64,000 nucleotides of DNA from an uncultured Rhodobiaceae bacterium. Lineage in GTDB: Bacteria > Pseudomonadota > Alphaproteobacteria > RS24. How positions within the stretch are numbered: position 1 is the first letter of the stretch; every line of letters starts with the position of its first letter. The position numbers and the translations under genes were made by a program. The stretch covers positions 248,001 through 312,000 of the forward strand of contig CALCUM010000002.1 in the NCBI GenBank assembly GCA_937907245.1, read 5' to 3'. The notes beneath the pieces are model-generated. The model saw only the letters and a list, made by a program, of their open reading frames with translations. It was not told the origin of the DNA and did not search any database. Shown in pieces: positions 56,411-64,000 of this stretch.

Positions 56411-57124
56411 TTAAAGCAGACCTTTCTCTTTAAAGCTCAAAACTTCGCCTCGTGCGACAATCAAATGGTCGTGCAAATCGATGTTAAAGCCCTTAGCTAA
56501 ATCACGCAATTTATGGGTCATATCGATGTCGGCCCGCGATGGCGAAGGGTCGCCGCTGGGGTGATTATGGGCGATAATCAGTGCCGTTGCGTTAAGGGCG
56601 AGGGCCCGTTTAATGACTTCGCGTGGGTAAACCGGGGTGTGGTCGACCGTGCCTTGGCCCATTTTCTCATCGGCGATAATGCGATTTTGCTTATCGAGAA
56701 ATAGCACATGAAATTCCTCGATCTGGTTCTCCACCATTTTTGTGCGGCAATAAATGAGCAAGTCCTGCCAATTGGCCAGCGCTGGTTTATGCAAAATCTT
56801 CGATTGGCCAAAGCGCAAGGCGGCGGCGCGCACGACCAAAAAGTCGTCTGCCACCCCATCGCTGACCCCCGTGATGGCCAAAAGGTCTTCGCGTGATGCG
56901 GCCAATACGGCGGATAAGTCGCCAAAGCGGTCGATTAACGAATGCGCCAAATCTTTCACATCGCGGCGCGGGATGGCGCGAAACAAAATCAGCTCGAGCA
57001 ATTCATGGTCTTGCACGCTATCGGGCCCGGCTTTTTTAAACCGGTCGCGCAAGCGGGCGCGGTGTCCTGCGCGATGATTTTTAGGTGGTTTGGTGAGGGG
57101 TGTTTTTATTGATTTTTCTTGCAC
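56411..57124 (-). CDS. radC: RadC/DUF2466 JAB-domain protein
   Basis: A 237-residue protein: an N-terminal helix-hairpin-helix part (ELILFRAIPRRDVKDLAHSLIDRFG...LLAITGVSDGVADDF) and a JAMM metallo-domain with HNHPSGDPSPSRADID. Despite the name, a role in DNA repair is not well supported for this family. It follows map on the same strand by 11 bases. That pair beside purB is usual in Alphaproteobacteria. Confidence 0.9.
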   Translation of the reverse strand: MQEKSIKTPLTKPPKNHRAGHRARLRDRFKKAGPDSVQDHELLELILFRAIPRRDVKDLAHSLIDRFGDLSAVLAASREDLLAITGVSDGVADDFLVVRAAALRFGQSKILHKPALANWQDLLIYCRTKMVENQIEEFHVLFLDKQNRIIADEKMGQGTVDHTPVYPREVIKRALALNATALIIAHNHPSGDPSPSRADIDMTHKLRDLAKGFNIDLHDHLIVARGEVLSFKEKGLL

Positions 57125-57135
57125 CCTGTTTCCTT

Positions 57136-57966
57136 TTAGCCGGCGGGGTTTCGGTGCGGTGTGTCACTTCCGTTTAAAGACTTGGTAAATATCTCGCAGC
57201 CCGTAGCGGTCACGCCGATGGAATGTTCAAATTGTGCTGAGAGCGTACGGTCTCGGGTGACGGCCGTCCAGCCATCGCCGAGAACTTTGACCGAAGGCTT
57301 GCCCAAGTTCAGCATTGGCTCAATGGTAAAGAACATGCCCTCGCGCAAAACCAGCCCTTCGCCTGGGCGTCCGTAATGCAAAATATTCGGCGTATCGTGG
57401 AAAATTCGTCCCAGCCCATGGCCACAAAAATCGCGGACGATGGTCATTCGGTTTAACTCGGCATAAGACTGAATGGCATGGCCAATATCGCCCAAAGTGG
57501 CCCCCGGTTTGGTAACTTGAATGCCCTGCATCAAGGCATCATAGGTCACATCCATAAGACGTTGGGCTTTCACCGACGTATCGCCAAGACCATACATGCG
57601 ACTGTGATCGCCATGCCAACCTTCGTGATACAGCGTCACGTCGACGTTCATAATATCGCCCTCGCGCAAAACCTTTTCGCCAGGAATGCCATGGCAAACC
57701 ACGTGATTGATAGAGGTGCAAATGGAGCGACGAAACCCACGGTAATTCAGGGGGGCAGGCACGGCGCCAAGGTCGCGAATAATTTCCACAGCCTTATCGT
57801 CCAAGCTTTGCGTGCTAATGCCGGGGCGCACAAATTCACTCAGCAAGTCGAGCGTTTGGGCAGCTTTTTGGCCGACCACACGCATGCCTTCAAAATCTTC
57901 TGCGGAGTGGATTTTAATTTGGCCAGTGTTTTTCAACGGCTCAAAGCTGGCTTCGATAAAGTTCAT
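57136..57966 (-). CDS. map: methionine aminopeptidase type I
   Basis: A 276-residue dinuclear metalloprotease that removes the starter methionine. Metal ligands are seen in MNVDVTLYHEGWHGDHSRMY (Asp), GHGLGRIFHDTPNILHYGRPG (His) and FFTIEPML (Glu), with a last Glu in FEHSIGVTATG. The C-terminus extends about 15 residues beyond the usual end. The start is the ATG behind AAAGGA; a longer frame upstream is less likely. Confidence 0.95.
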   Translation of the reverse strand: MNFIEASFEPLKNTGQIKIHSAEDFEGMRVVGQKAAQTLDLLSEFVRPGISTQSLDDKAVEIIRDLGAVPAPLNYRGFRRSICTSINHVVCHGIPGEKVLREGDIMNVDVTLYHEGWHGDHSRMYGLGDTSVKAQRLMDVTYDALMQGIQVTKPGATLGDIGHAIQSYAELNRMTIVRDFCGHGLGRIFHDTPNILHYGRPGEGLVLREGMFFTIEPMLNLGKPSVKVLGDGWTAVTRDRTLSAQFEHSIGVTATGCEIFTKSLNGSDTPHRNPAG

Positions 57967-58097
57967 GGCATTTCCTTTGACTATGAAATAGCACAAGCCG
58001 AGGGCGCCTGTCGACATCCAGTCGTGAGGCTTGCGGGCAAAATGTCTCGCCTTGTATTATTCGACGGCAGGGCTAACTTACGCCGCAGGAGAAACTT

Positions 58098-58883
58098 ATG
58101 AACCAGACTGTTGAACCCGTAACCGCCGCCATGTTGATTATCGGCAATGAAGTTTTGTCAGGCCGCACGCAAGACAAAAACTTGGCCTTTGTGGCTGGCG
58201 CCTTGGGCGAAATTGGCGTCGATATGCGCGAAGTTCGCATTGTGCAAGACGAGATGGACGAGGTGGTTGCCGCCGTCAATGCCTTGCGCGCAAAATATAC
58301 CTACGTGTTCACCACGGGCGGCATTGGCCCAACGCATGACGATATTACCGCCGATTGCATCGCCGCCGCCTTTGGCGTGAAGCTGGAGATGCACCCGATT
58401 GCCGTGCAGCTTTTAGAGGCCCATTACGAGGCGCAAGACATTGAGTTTAACGCAGCCCGCGCCCGCATGGCCCGCATCCCCGAAGGCGCCAGCCTTATCG
58501 ATAATCCAGTGTCGACGGCGCCCGGGTTTCGCATCGAGAATGTACATGTGATGGCGGGCGTGCCGAAGATTATGCAAGCGATGATGGAAAATATTTTGCC
58601 CAGTTTGCAAGGTGGAGAAAAACTATCCTCCATCACAGTAACGGCGCAAGTGCCGGAAGGCTCGATTGCTGAAGCGATGGAAAAACTGCAAGGCCAATAC
58701 CCAGACATTTCCATTGGGCTCTATCCGTTTTATGGCGCCGATGGCGCGGGCGTCAGCGTGGTTGCGCGCGGCACAGACGAAGCCGCGTTAGGCGCGGTCG
58801 AGCAATCGGTAAAAGCTCTGTTTACGCAAATGGGCATGGCGTTAATTGAACGCCCCGCGCCGTCTGAATTATTGAAAGCCTAA
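58098..58883 (+). CDS. CinA-type molybdopterin-binding domain protein
   Basis: A 261-residue protein holding only the N-terminal domain of CinA: AAMLIIGNEVLSGRTQDKNLAFVAGALGEIGVDMREVRIVQDEMDEVV then VFTTGGIGPTHDDITADCIAAAFGV. Full CinA adds a C-terminal nicotinamide-mononucleotide deamidase, which is missing here, so the usual NAD-salvage role cannot be assumed. Pyrophosphatase activity on ADP-ribose is known for this domain in some species. The stop overlaps the stop of the convergent DUF2332 gene by 4 bases. Confidence 0.88.
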   Translation: MNQTVEPVTAAMLIIGNEVLSGRTQDKNLAFVAGALGEIGVDMREVRIVQDEMDEVVAAVNALRAKYTYVFTTGGIGPTHDDITADCIAAAFGVKLEMHPIAVQLLEAHYEAQDIEFNAARARMARIPEGASLIDNPVSTAPGFRIENVHVMAGVPKIMQAMMENILPSLQGGEKLSSITVTAQVPEGSIAEAMEKLQGQYPDISIGLYPFYGADGAGVSVVARGTDEAALGAVEQSVKALFTQMGMALIERPAPSELLKA

Positions 58884-59875
58884 TCGGCCAGCCAAGTGAC
58901 ATTTTTGCCATGCATATGCGTGCGCGCCAAAAGCTGGCTGTCTAACGCCAAGGCGAAACGGCCCAGCATGTCCGCAGGCTGAATTTTGTTATTTTGATTA
59001 TCGGTGAAGTCAGCAAATAGATGCGGGTCTTCTTGGGAAATCCAGTGGACGGGCAGGGCGCGAATTTTCGAAACAAATTCTTCAACTCGATTGTGGGGCA
59101 GATAGTTCATCACCGCGCTGTGATAGATGACCACGTTCATATCTGGCGGCGCTTTATTGATGAGCGCCTCCAGCCCGTCTACCGCATCGCTGGCCTCTAT
59201 TTCGAAACTATGGTTTTGGGCTTCCTGCATGGCACTTTGAAGCCGCGTGAGGCGATGGTCTTGGCCCGGCCAGATGAGCGTCTCTAACCAATCTCGCTGG
59301 CTGGCATCGGTAATATCAATGGGGTGAATGTCTTGCCCGCGGCGCCAGCCTATATTGAGCGAGGTGTCGAAAACGGGCTTGCCCGTTATTTTACACACCA
59401 TGAGGGGCGCTTCCCTAGCGGCTTTTTGCGGGCGTTGCTCGATGCCATTTAGGCGATAGCGATAGAAATCAGGCAGCAGGCAAAGCCCCGCCGAGGCCCC
59501 CAACTCGATGAGCGCGATGGGCCTGTCGTCTGTTTCGGCCAGTTTGGAAAGCGCCATAAACAAGGCGGCACAGCGTGCGGGCTCATTGGTTTGGGTGCGC
59601 CGAGCCAGCACGAGCTTGGCTATTTCGGCGCCATGCTTGGCCAGTGCGGCCTCGGCGGCGGCTTGGCTATCGGGCACGCCAGCGATTTTGCGCAAGGCCG
59701 CGAACACGAGATTGGGTTGCTGTTTATCGCTGGGAAATTGTGAGACATATTGCAAGCACGGCTCGCTATCGGCGAAAAAACCTGCGAGAGCTTCATAGGC
59801 GGCACTGCGCCCCTTGGCTTCGAAGTGAGCGAATATGCGGTATCTGTCGGCAATGGGTTTCGTGTCGGAGGTCAT
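58880..59875 (-). CDS. DUF2332 domain protein
   Basis: A 331-residue soluble protein matching DUF2332: FAHFEAKGRSAAYEALAGFFADSEPCLQYVSQFPSDKQQPNLVFAALR near the N-terminus, LIELGASAGLCLLPDFYRYRL in the middle, and NVVIYHSAVMNYLPHNRVEEFV later. The GASAGL loop resembles a methyltransferase SAM loop, but the family is uncharacterised. Confidence 0.85.
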   Translation of the reverse strand: MTSDTKPIADRYRIFAHFEAKGRSAAYEALAGFFADSEPCLQYVSQFPSDKQQPNLVFAALRKIAGVPDSQAAAEAALAKHGAEIAKLVLARRTQTNEPARCAALFMALSKLAETDDRPIALIELGASAGLCLLPDFYRYRLNGIEQRPQKAAREAPLMVCKITGKPVFDTSLNIGWRRGQDIHPIDITDASQRDWLETLIWPGQDHRLTRLQSAMQEAQNHSFEIEASDAVDGLEALINKAPPDMNVVIYHSAVMNYLPHNRVEEFVSKIRALPVHWISQEDPHLFADFTDNQNNKIQPADMLGRFALALDSQLLARTHMHGKNVTWLAD

Positions 59876-60003
59876 GGACTGCCTTTCTATTGTTTCCCTA
59901 ATCTAGCATGCATATCGGGAGGTTCCGCAAACCTAACAAAACTTTTAGTTTTATTTTTGCGATGCACACGCCAGAGTAACAACATCACAAATGGGAGATG
60001 ATT

Positions 60004-60249
60004 ATGAAAAATACTGTTTCTGCTCTGGTACTAGCCGCCGCTTTTGCGCTGCCTAACGCCGCTGTAGCTCTTGATTCAAGCTTCGATGCGATGTCGCAAT
60101 CGGGCAACCACCAATTCTACGTTTGGTGCACAGGTAAAGCCGACTATAGCGCAGCCCAAAATGGCGCTGACGCGAAAGCCGCACAAAAAGCCCTCGCTAG
60201 TAAAGCTGGTGGCAAGTGCTGGCCAGTATGGCAAGGCCTAGATAACTAA
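60004..60249 (+). CDS. small secreted protein
   Basis: An 81-residue protein with a signal peptide (MKNTVSALVLAAAFALPNAAVA, cleaved near LDSS). The mature part has two cysteines, in FYVWCTGKADYSAAQNG and GGKCWPVWQGL, likely bridged. Alanine-rich helix AAQNGADAKAAQKALASKAGG lies between them. I do not know the family. The start uses the second ATG, correctly spaced from GGGAG. A terminator follows. Confidence 0.65.
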   Translation: MKNTVSALVLAAAFALPNAAVALDSSFDAMSQSGNHQFYVWCTGKADYSAAQNGADAKAAQKALASKAGGKCWPVWQGLDN

Positions 60250-60316
60250 TCCATTTGGGAGCCATTCGGCTTTTATCTGGGACTGGATACATATGCGTAT
60301 CCGACCTATATAGTTT

Positions 60317-60343
60317 AACGGCGGTCTTCGGGCCGCCGTTTTT
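60317..60343 (+). terminator. intrinsic terminator
   Basis: AACGGCGG pairs with CCGCCGTT around an 8-base loop and runs into TTTTTC. It ends the small secreted-protein transcript. Confidence 0.88.
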
Positions 60344-60347
60344 CTAT

Positions 60348-60401
60348 GAGCCAAAGGATTTTGGCCAAACAAAAGAGCCAAAGGGTTTTGGCCAAACAAA
60401 A
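60348..60401. repeat. 27-bp tandem duplication
   Basis: Two adjacent 27-bp units, GAGCCAAAGGATTTTGGCCA and seven more bases, differ at one position. They lie between the terminator and the lipoprotein gene. Being a multiple of three, they keep an upstream frame open that would read SQRILAKQK twice, but I think they lie ahead of the real start. Confidence 0.8.
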
Positions 60402-60414
60402 GAATGGTGAGAAA

Positions 60415-61503
60415 ATGAATATGTCGGCAGTTATCGGATTAGGGGCGGTTATCGTCTTGGGCGTGGTTCTTGCGTCGTGCGGAACCGGCAAGCCTTTGGG
60501 CGGCGATAAGCCTTATCATCATTTGGAAAATGGCTTTCGCAATCCGCCTGGTAGCATGACGCGCTATGTCTCTGTTGGCCGACGATTGCAGTTTTTGGGC
60601 CAAGCTGTTTGGCGCCAAGTCACCCATAGCGGCCAGCCCATTCCCCCCGACCACGCGCTGGCGCGTGAAAAAGCCAAAGCGCAATTGGCCGCCATTGGCG
60701 ATGCCGATTTTGTCAGCTGGATTGGCCACGCGAGTTTTCTCGTGCGCCTCGATGGTGTGAGCGTTTTAACCGACCCAGTGTTTGGCCGTCGCGCCAGCCC
60801 CATGTCTTTTGCAGGCCCTGCACGCCTGCTGCCGCCGGGACTTTTTATTGAAGACCTACCGCCTATTGATGTCGTGGTTATTAGCCATGCGCATTATGAT
60901 CACCTGGATGTGCATACGCTGGATAACTTGCCGAACCGCGAAAACATTACCGCCATTGTGCCGCTGGGGTTGGGCTCTTATTTCACCAAACGGGGCTATG
61001 GCACTGTGCGCGAAGTAGATTGGTATGACGATGTCACTCTGCCGTCGCGTTCGGGCGAGTTTCGCCTGACCGCTTATCCGGCTGTCCATTGGTCGAACCG
61101 GTCGCCATTTGACGTGAACCGCTCGCTTTGGATGTCTTACGGATTTTCGGCAGGCGGGCGTTCGGTGTTTCATACGGGCGACACCGAAACGCATGACACG
61201 CTATTCTCCGATATCGGCGCCCATATGGCCAAAAACCATGGCGGCTGCGACCTTGGCCTGATGAGCATTGGCGCCTATGCGCCGCGCGATTTCATGAGTG
61301 GCGCGCATATGGACCCAGAGGGCGGCGCAGCCATGGGGCGCGATGTGGGCTGCAAACGCATGGTGCCGATGCATTGGGGCACGTTCATTTTATCGTTTGA
61401 GCCATTTGTGGAACCGCGCGACCGTTTCGTGAAAGCGGCGGGCAATCAGGCCTTGGTGATGAAAATTGGTGAAAGCCTGAAAATGGACGATATTTCTAAC
61501 TAA
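60415..61503 (+). CDS. lipoprotein metallo-beta-lactamase-fold hydrolase (UlaG/NAPE-PLD-like)
   Basis: A 362-residue protein that begins with a lipoprotein signal (VVLASCG lipobox near residue 20). The beta-lactamase-fold metal site is in SWIGHASFLVRLDG, VISHAHYDHLDVHTLD, and HTGDTETHD; a late MHWGTF histidine completes it. This layout matches the NAPE-PLD and UlaG-like clan, which cleaves phosphodiesters or lactones. Two ATG codons six bases apart are both possible after GGTGAG. An in-frame ATG 69 bases upstream would add the 9-residue duplication and bury the signal, so I reject it. Confidence 0.85.
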   Translation: MNMSAVIGLGAVIVLGVVLASCGTGKPLGGDKPYHHLENGFRNPPGSMTRYVSVGRRLQFLGQAVWRQVTHSGQPIPPDHALAREKAKAQLAAIGDADFVSWIGHASFLVRLDGVSVLTDPVFGRRASPMSFAGPARLLPPGLFIEDLPPIDVVVISHAHYDHLDVHTLDNLPNRENITAIVPLGLGSYFTKRGYGTVREVDWYDDVTLPSRSGEFRLTAYPAVHWSNRSPFDVNRSLWMSYGFSAGGRSVFHTGDTETHDTLFSDIGAHMAKNHGGCDLGLMSIGAYAPRDFMSGAHMDPEGGAAMGRDVGCKRMVPMHWGTFILSFEPFVEPRDRFVKAAGNQALVMKIGESLKMDDISN

Positions 61504-61543
61504 ACAAGCGTGAAAACCATGCTATAGAAACGCCATCCAGCAT

Positions 61544-61630
61544 GGCCTCGTGGTGGAATCGGTAGACACAGCAGACTTAAAATCTGCGGCCCGTATGGGC
61601 GTGACGGTTCGAGTCCGTCCGAGGCCACCA
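61544..61630 (+). tRNA. tRNA-Leu (anticodon UAA)
   Basis: An 87-nt class II tRNA with encoded CCA. Acceptor GGCCTCG pairs with CGAGGCC, the anticodon stem CAGA/TCTG carries loop CTTAAAA (anticodon TAA), there is a long variable arm, and the T arm is GACGG-TTCGAGT-CCGTC. It is followed at once by two tandem repeats that copy its 3' end. Confidence 0.97.
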
Positions 61631-61638
61631 TGGCTCCA

Positions 61639-61707
61639 ATGGAAAATGAGATTAATTGGGCACCCGACTACGGGGCTGCGCCCCTTCGCTGGCGAAAGGC
61701 GCACTAA
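61639..61707 (+). other. 22-codon small ORF in unit 1
   Basis: ATG at 61639 opens MENEINWAPDYGAAPLRWRK and two more residues, ending at TAA. The other repeat unit has an equal-length frame. There is no clear ribosome binding site, so translation is uncertain. The stop codon lies at the foot of a hairpin. Kept as a candidate because of the pattern of differences between copies. Confidence 0.35.
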
Positions 61708-61752
61708 GGCAACAAGTTGCCAAGTGCTTTTATCGCGAGGCCAGTGGCTGCA

Positions 61753-61821
61753 ATGGAAAATGAGATTAATTGGACACCCGACTACGGGGCTGCGCCCCTT
61801 CGCTGGCGCAAAGCGGGCTAG
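61753..61821 (+). other. 22-codon small ORF in unit 2
   Basis: ATG at 61753 opens MENEINWTPDYGAAPLRWRK and two more residues, ending at TAG. Against unit 1 it has two silent third-base changes, a stop-to-stop change, and two amino-acid changes. One of the latter falls in the paired strand of the hairpin. Confidence 0.35.
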
Positions 61822-61916
61822 GCCAACCAGTTGGCAAGCCCTTCTAGCGCGAGGCCACCATAGTTAGAATAAATGAGATACGTGCTAGGCGACCCTCTTG
61901 AGGGCTACCGGCTTAT

Positions 61917-62885
61917 TTATTTCCCCAAAACATCCTGCAAAAATCTATGTGCATCCGCAGCGGTTTTTATTGGGAGTTCTTCATGTGCCAAATGACCCGC
62001 TTGCGGATAGATAATCAAATGACTTCTCGAAATCGCGGCGTTCATCCGAATGCCGTATTTTACTTTTATCAACTGGTCTTGCTGACCCCATAACAATAGC
62101 GTCTGCACTTTTATTTTGCCTAAATGCGGCTCTAACGACGCGCGGGTTTGATAGCCCGCAAAACGTTTGATGGTCGCATCGCGCGAGCCCGTCATGCGCA
62201 AGGTTTCCCAATAGAGATCAATCATTTCATCGGTCACAAAATTATCTGGGTCTGCCACCACGCCGCGTAAAGTAGAGGCAATTACAAATCGCGGCGTTAT
62301 ATAACGCATCATCATGCGGCCCAAAGGAGAGCCAACTAAATTAAACGCGCCGACGCTCGTTTCATCCGCATCTCGCGTCATCCCCGAAGCTGAAACAGGA
62401 ATGAGTGCAGCCACGCGTTTGGGATTATCCAAAGCAAATTGCAAAGCCACCGCGCCGCCCATCGAGTTGCCCGCTAGCGAGACTTTATCCAATTGAAATA
62501 AATCCGCTATCTCAAGCGTAAATCGCGACATGGCCTCTACGCTATAGTCATCCTCAGGCGTCGCGCCCGTTAGCCCATGGCCCGGAAGGTCAAAACTAAT
62601 CAGTCGATAATGCTGGCCCAGCTCGCGCACCCATGGCTCCCATGTGTGCAGGCTGGCGTTCGAGCCGTGAATTAGCAAAAGCGGTGGGCCTTGTTTATTG
62701 CCCTCGTCGCGAATATGCGCCCGCGCCCCCGAAGGTAGCTCATAAAGGAAGGACGCCTCATTGCGATATTTGGCAATCACGTCATGGCGTAATAAATCAG
62801 AAGAAATAAGAAAAGGCGAAGCTACCAACGCAAGAACGATGATGGCAAAAAGCCCGATCAATAGTTTCCCTAAAATGCGTGTCAA
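61917..62885 (-). CDS. alpha/beta hydrolase with N-terminal membrane anchor
   Basis: A 322-residue protein with a hydrophobic N-terminal anchor (residues 5-28). The hydrolase domain has LLLIHGSNASLHTWEPW, the serine nucleophile in LAGNSMGGAVALQFA, an acid in LLLWGQQDQLIKV and the last histidine in YPQAGHLAHEELP. It is of the general esterase/lipase or C-C hydrolase type; the substrate is open. Its stop lies 56 bases past the tRNA repeat region on the opposite strand. Confidence 0.85.
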   Translation of the reverse strand: MTRILGKLLIGLFAIIVLALVASPFLISSDLLRHDVIAKYRNEASFLYELPSGARAHIRDEGNKQGPPLLLIHGSNASLHTWEPWVRELGQHYRLISFDLPGHGLTGATPEDDYSVEAMSRFTLEIADLFQLDKVSLAGNSMGGAVALQFALDNPKRVAALIPVSASGMTRDADETSVGAFNLVGSPLGRMMMRYITPRFVIASTLRGVVADPDNFVTDEMIDLYWETLRMTGSRDATIKRFAGYQTRASLEPHLGKIKVQTLLLWGQQDQLIKVKYGIRMNAAISRSHLIIYPQAGHLAHEELPIKTAADAHRFLQDVLGK

Positions 62886-62974
62886 AGCGCGACCCCCAGA
62901 GTTGCAATACGGTTAAAAGATAACGCAACAGTGCCGATATTTGGACGCCACAACAAGAAAATTCCGAGAGCGCC

Positions 62975-63163
62975 CTAGGCCTTAAAGCGATATCGCGTCG
63001 AGCAATAGGGGCAAATAATCTCGTCTTCATCGCCCATATCTAAATACACATGGGGGTGGTCATTAGGGGCTTCAGCGCCAATGCACTCGAAGGCGCGAAC
63101 GGGAATAAACACTTCGCTCGCGCCGGCTTCATTGCTGATTTTTGGTTTGCCCACTTGAGCCAT
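62975..63163 (-). CDS. zinc-finger domain protein (NDUFS6-like)
   Basis: A 62-residue protein: VRAFECIGAEAPNDHPHVYLDMGDEDEIICPYCSTRYRF. The Cys, His and CPYC ligands form a compact zinc finger, as in the bacterial counterpart of complex I subunit NDUFS6. The start is the second ATG, giving MAQVGKPKIS. Confidence 0.85.
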   Translation of the reverse strand: MAQVGKPKISNEAGASEVFIPVRAFECIGAEAPNDHPHVYLDMGDEDEIICPYCSTRYRFKA

Positions 63164-63227
63164 ATTGGAATTCCTAATCACGATTAGACGGCTTTTCTAT
63201 AGCCGCTGTTCTGGGGTTTCGCAAGCA

Positions 63228-64000
63228 CTAGCAGCAGCCGCAGCCCCCCAAGCTGGCATCGCCGTTTTCGTGCCCGCCCTCACCATGCCAAGCGGCCAGC
63301 AAAGACTGCGCTGAAAACTCTGCCGTCTGGTCAAACTCGGCGCGTGCGGTCTGCATCATTTTTTTGTCGCACATCACATCAATGGCCGTCATGGCCAAGG
63401 CCTTGGCGCCATCTATAACCGCCTTATCGCCCATATCGGAACCCGCCCATTTAGCAAACTCAGGGTTATGTATCACCACGCTAGGGGGCGCACAGGCAAT
63501 CATCGGATGGATGGACGGCACCCGATGGCTCACATTTCCCATGTCCGTAGAACCTGCGCCGCTGCCGGGCATTTTTTCAATCGGGAAAAAATCACGCCCC
63601 AGACTTTCGGCGTTTTGCTGAAACCGTTCAGCAATCGGCCAGCTGTCTTTTATCTCCAAATAATCCCCTAGCGCCCAGTCGATTTGCACTTCGCAACCGG
63701 CGGCCAGAGCCCCAGCTTCGAAACAATTATGCACGCGTTGTTTTAGGTTGGCCAGTTCCAGCCCATTGGCGGCGCGCACATAAAACGTGCCTACCGCGCG
63801 GTCGGGCACTATGTTGGGGGCTAATCCGGCCTCATTAAAAATGCCGTGAATACGCTCGCTTTGTTTAATGTGCTGGCGCAATTGCGCGATCGATTGATAG
63901 GCCATGACCAAGCCATCTAACGCATTAATGCCAGCAAATGGCATGGCCGAGGCATGTGCCGCTTTGCCGGTATACGTGACGCGCACTTCATTTACCGCAA
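63228..64000 (-). CDS. M20 family metallopeptidase/amidohydrolase, C-terminal part (partial)
   Basis: The frame stays open to the window edge, so the N-terminal catalytic half is missing. What is seen is the dimerisation domain VTYTGKAAHASAMPFAGINALDGLVM and the end of the catalytic domain with GSGAGSTDMGNVSHRVPSIHPMI. This matches AbgB-like amidohydrolases that cut aminoacyl amide bonds. The C-terminus ends in the odd GGCGCC, which could bind metal. Confidence 0.82.
   Translation of the reverse strand, partial: AVNEVRVTYTGKAAHASAMPFAGINALDGLVMAYQSIAQLRQHIKQSERIHGIFNEAGLAPNIVPDRAVGTFYVRAANGLELANLKQRVHNCFEAGALAAGCEVQIDWALGDYLEIKDSWPIAERFQQNAESLGRDFFPIEKMPGSGAGSTDMGNVSHRVPSIHPMIACAPPSVVIHNPEFAKWAGSDMGDKAVIDGAKALAMTAIDVMCDKKMMQTARAEFDQTAEFSAQSLLAAWHGEGGHENGDASLGGCGCC

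Larger units (their letters stand above)
61621..61860. repeat. two tandem units behind tRNA-Leu, each restoring the tRNA 3' end
   Basis: Unit 1 spans 61621-61736 and unit 2 61737-61850, with a last partial copy to 61860. Each unit starts with the tRNA 3' end GAGGCCA(CCA), so CGAGGCC occurs three times (61620, 61736, 61850) and could pair with the 5' acceptor strand. Each unit carries a near-identical 57-bp part, a GGGGC-TGC-GCCCC hairpin, and a variable 3' hairpin with compensating changes. An open frame across all this is only the tRNA and repeat read as protein. Confidence 0.9.

Noticed and set aside
61550-61867. A 105-residue frame across tRNA-Leu and the repeats
   Set aside because: It is the tRNA gene and the repeats read as protein; the first third is simply the tRNA, a common false gene call.

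Overview
The window reads as about 64 kb of chromosome from a marine alphaproteobacterium of middling GC content. The main evidence is gene order that I know from Alphaproteobacteria: recA-alaS-icd, trmJ-rpsD, grxD-bolA-purL-purQ-purS-purC-purB-radC-map, uvrC-pgsA, and a DksA with a single zinc-finger cysteine. A GTTC-N7-GTTC type LexA box lies in front of recA. A green-type proteorhodopsin points to sunlit surface water; a SAR116-like lineage would fit, but that is inference. There are no rRNA genes, no CRISPR array, no integrase or transposase, and one tRNA, Leu(UAA).

Layout. 1-8.5 kb: end of an acyl-CoA dehydrogenase, a thioesterase, a GIY-YIG protein, then a four-gene polyamine operon (speA, carboxyspermidine dehydrogenase, carboxyspermidine decarboxylase, speB) that would take arginine to spermidine without S-adenosylmethionine decarboxylase, then a secreted DUF3604 protein. 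8.5-12 kb: zinc ABC transporter parts znuB and znuC, an NTF2-like protein, proteorhodopsin, and a PCu(A)C copper chaperone. 12-21.5 kb: a Baeyer-Villiger monooxygenase divergent from a quinohemoprotein alcohol dehydrogenase, an ExbB/ExbD-like three-gene membrane operon, a GPH sugar symporter, a DUF1329 protein and a methyltransferase. 21.5-26 kb: a toroid protein / methyltransferase / glycosyltransferase cassette, an epoxide hydrolase, and a small secreted cysteine protein behind a Fur-like palindrome. 26-37.7 kb: mostly housekeeping genes (dipeptide epimerase, ferredoxin, chorismate mutase, pgsA, uvrC, folB, a pteridine-reductase-like SDR, uvrB, aspartate aminotransferase).

37.7-40.6 kb is the most accessory-looking stretch. 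A 68-residue cysteine-rich protein with a near-perfect ribosome binding site is followed by an AT-richer OLD-family ATPase/TOPRIM nuclease. Both flanks are crowded with hairpins, and the left flank may hold a small RNA. 40.6-58.9 kb returns to core genes: a VWA/MoxR pair, dksA, recA, alaS, icd, trmJ, rpsD, glutaredoxin/BolA, the purine block, radC, map and cinA. 58.9-64 kb holds DUF2332, a small secreted protein, a lipoprotein metallo-hydrolase, tRNA-Leu, an alpha/beta hydrolase, a zinc-finger protein and the 3' part of an M20 peptidase.

The best candidate for something undescribed lies just behind tRNA-Leu (61621-61860). Two tandem units of about 115 bp each regenerate the tRNA 3' end. Each carries a 22-codon reading frame whose stop codon sits at the foot of a hairpin, and that hairpin differs between the units by compensated base-pair changes. 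Second in interest are the OLD/cysteine-rich cassette and a 19-codon leader-like frame in front of the quinohemoprotein alcohol dehydrogenase.
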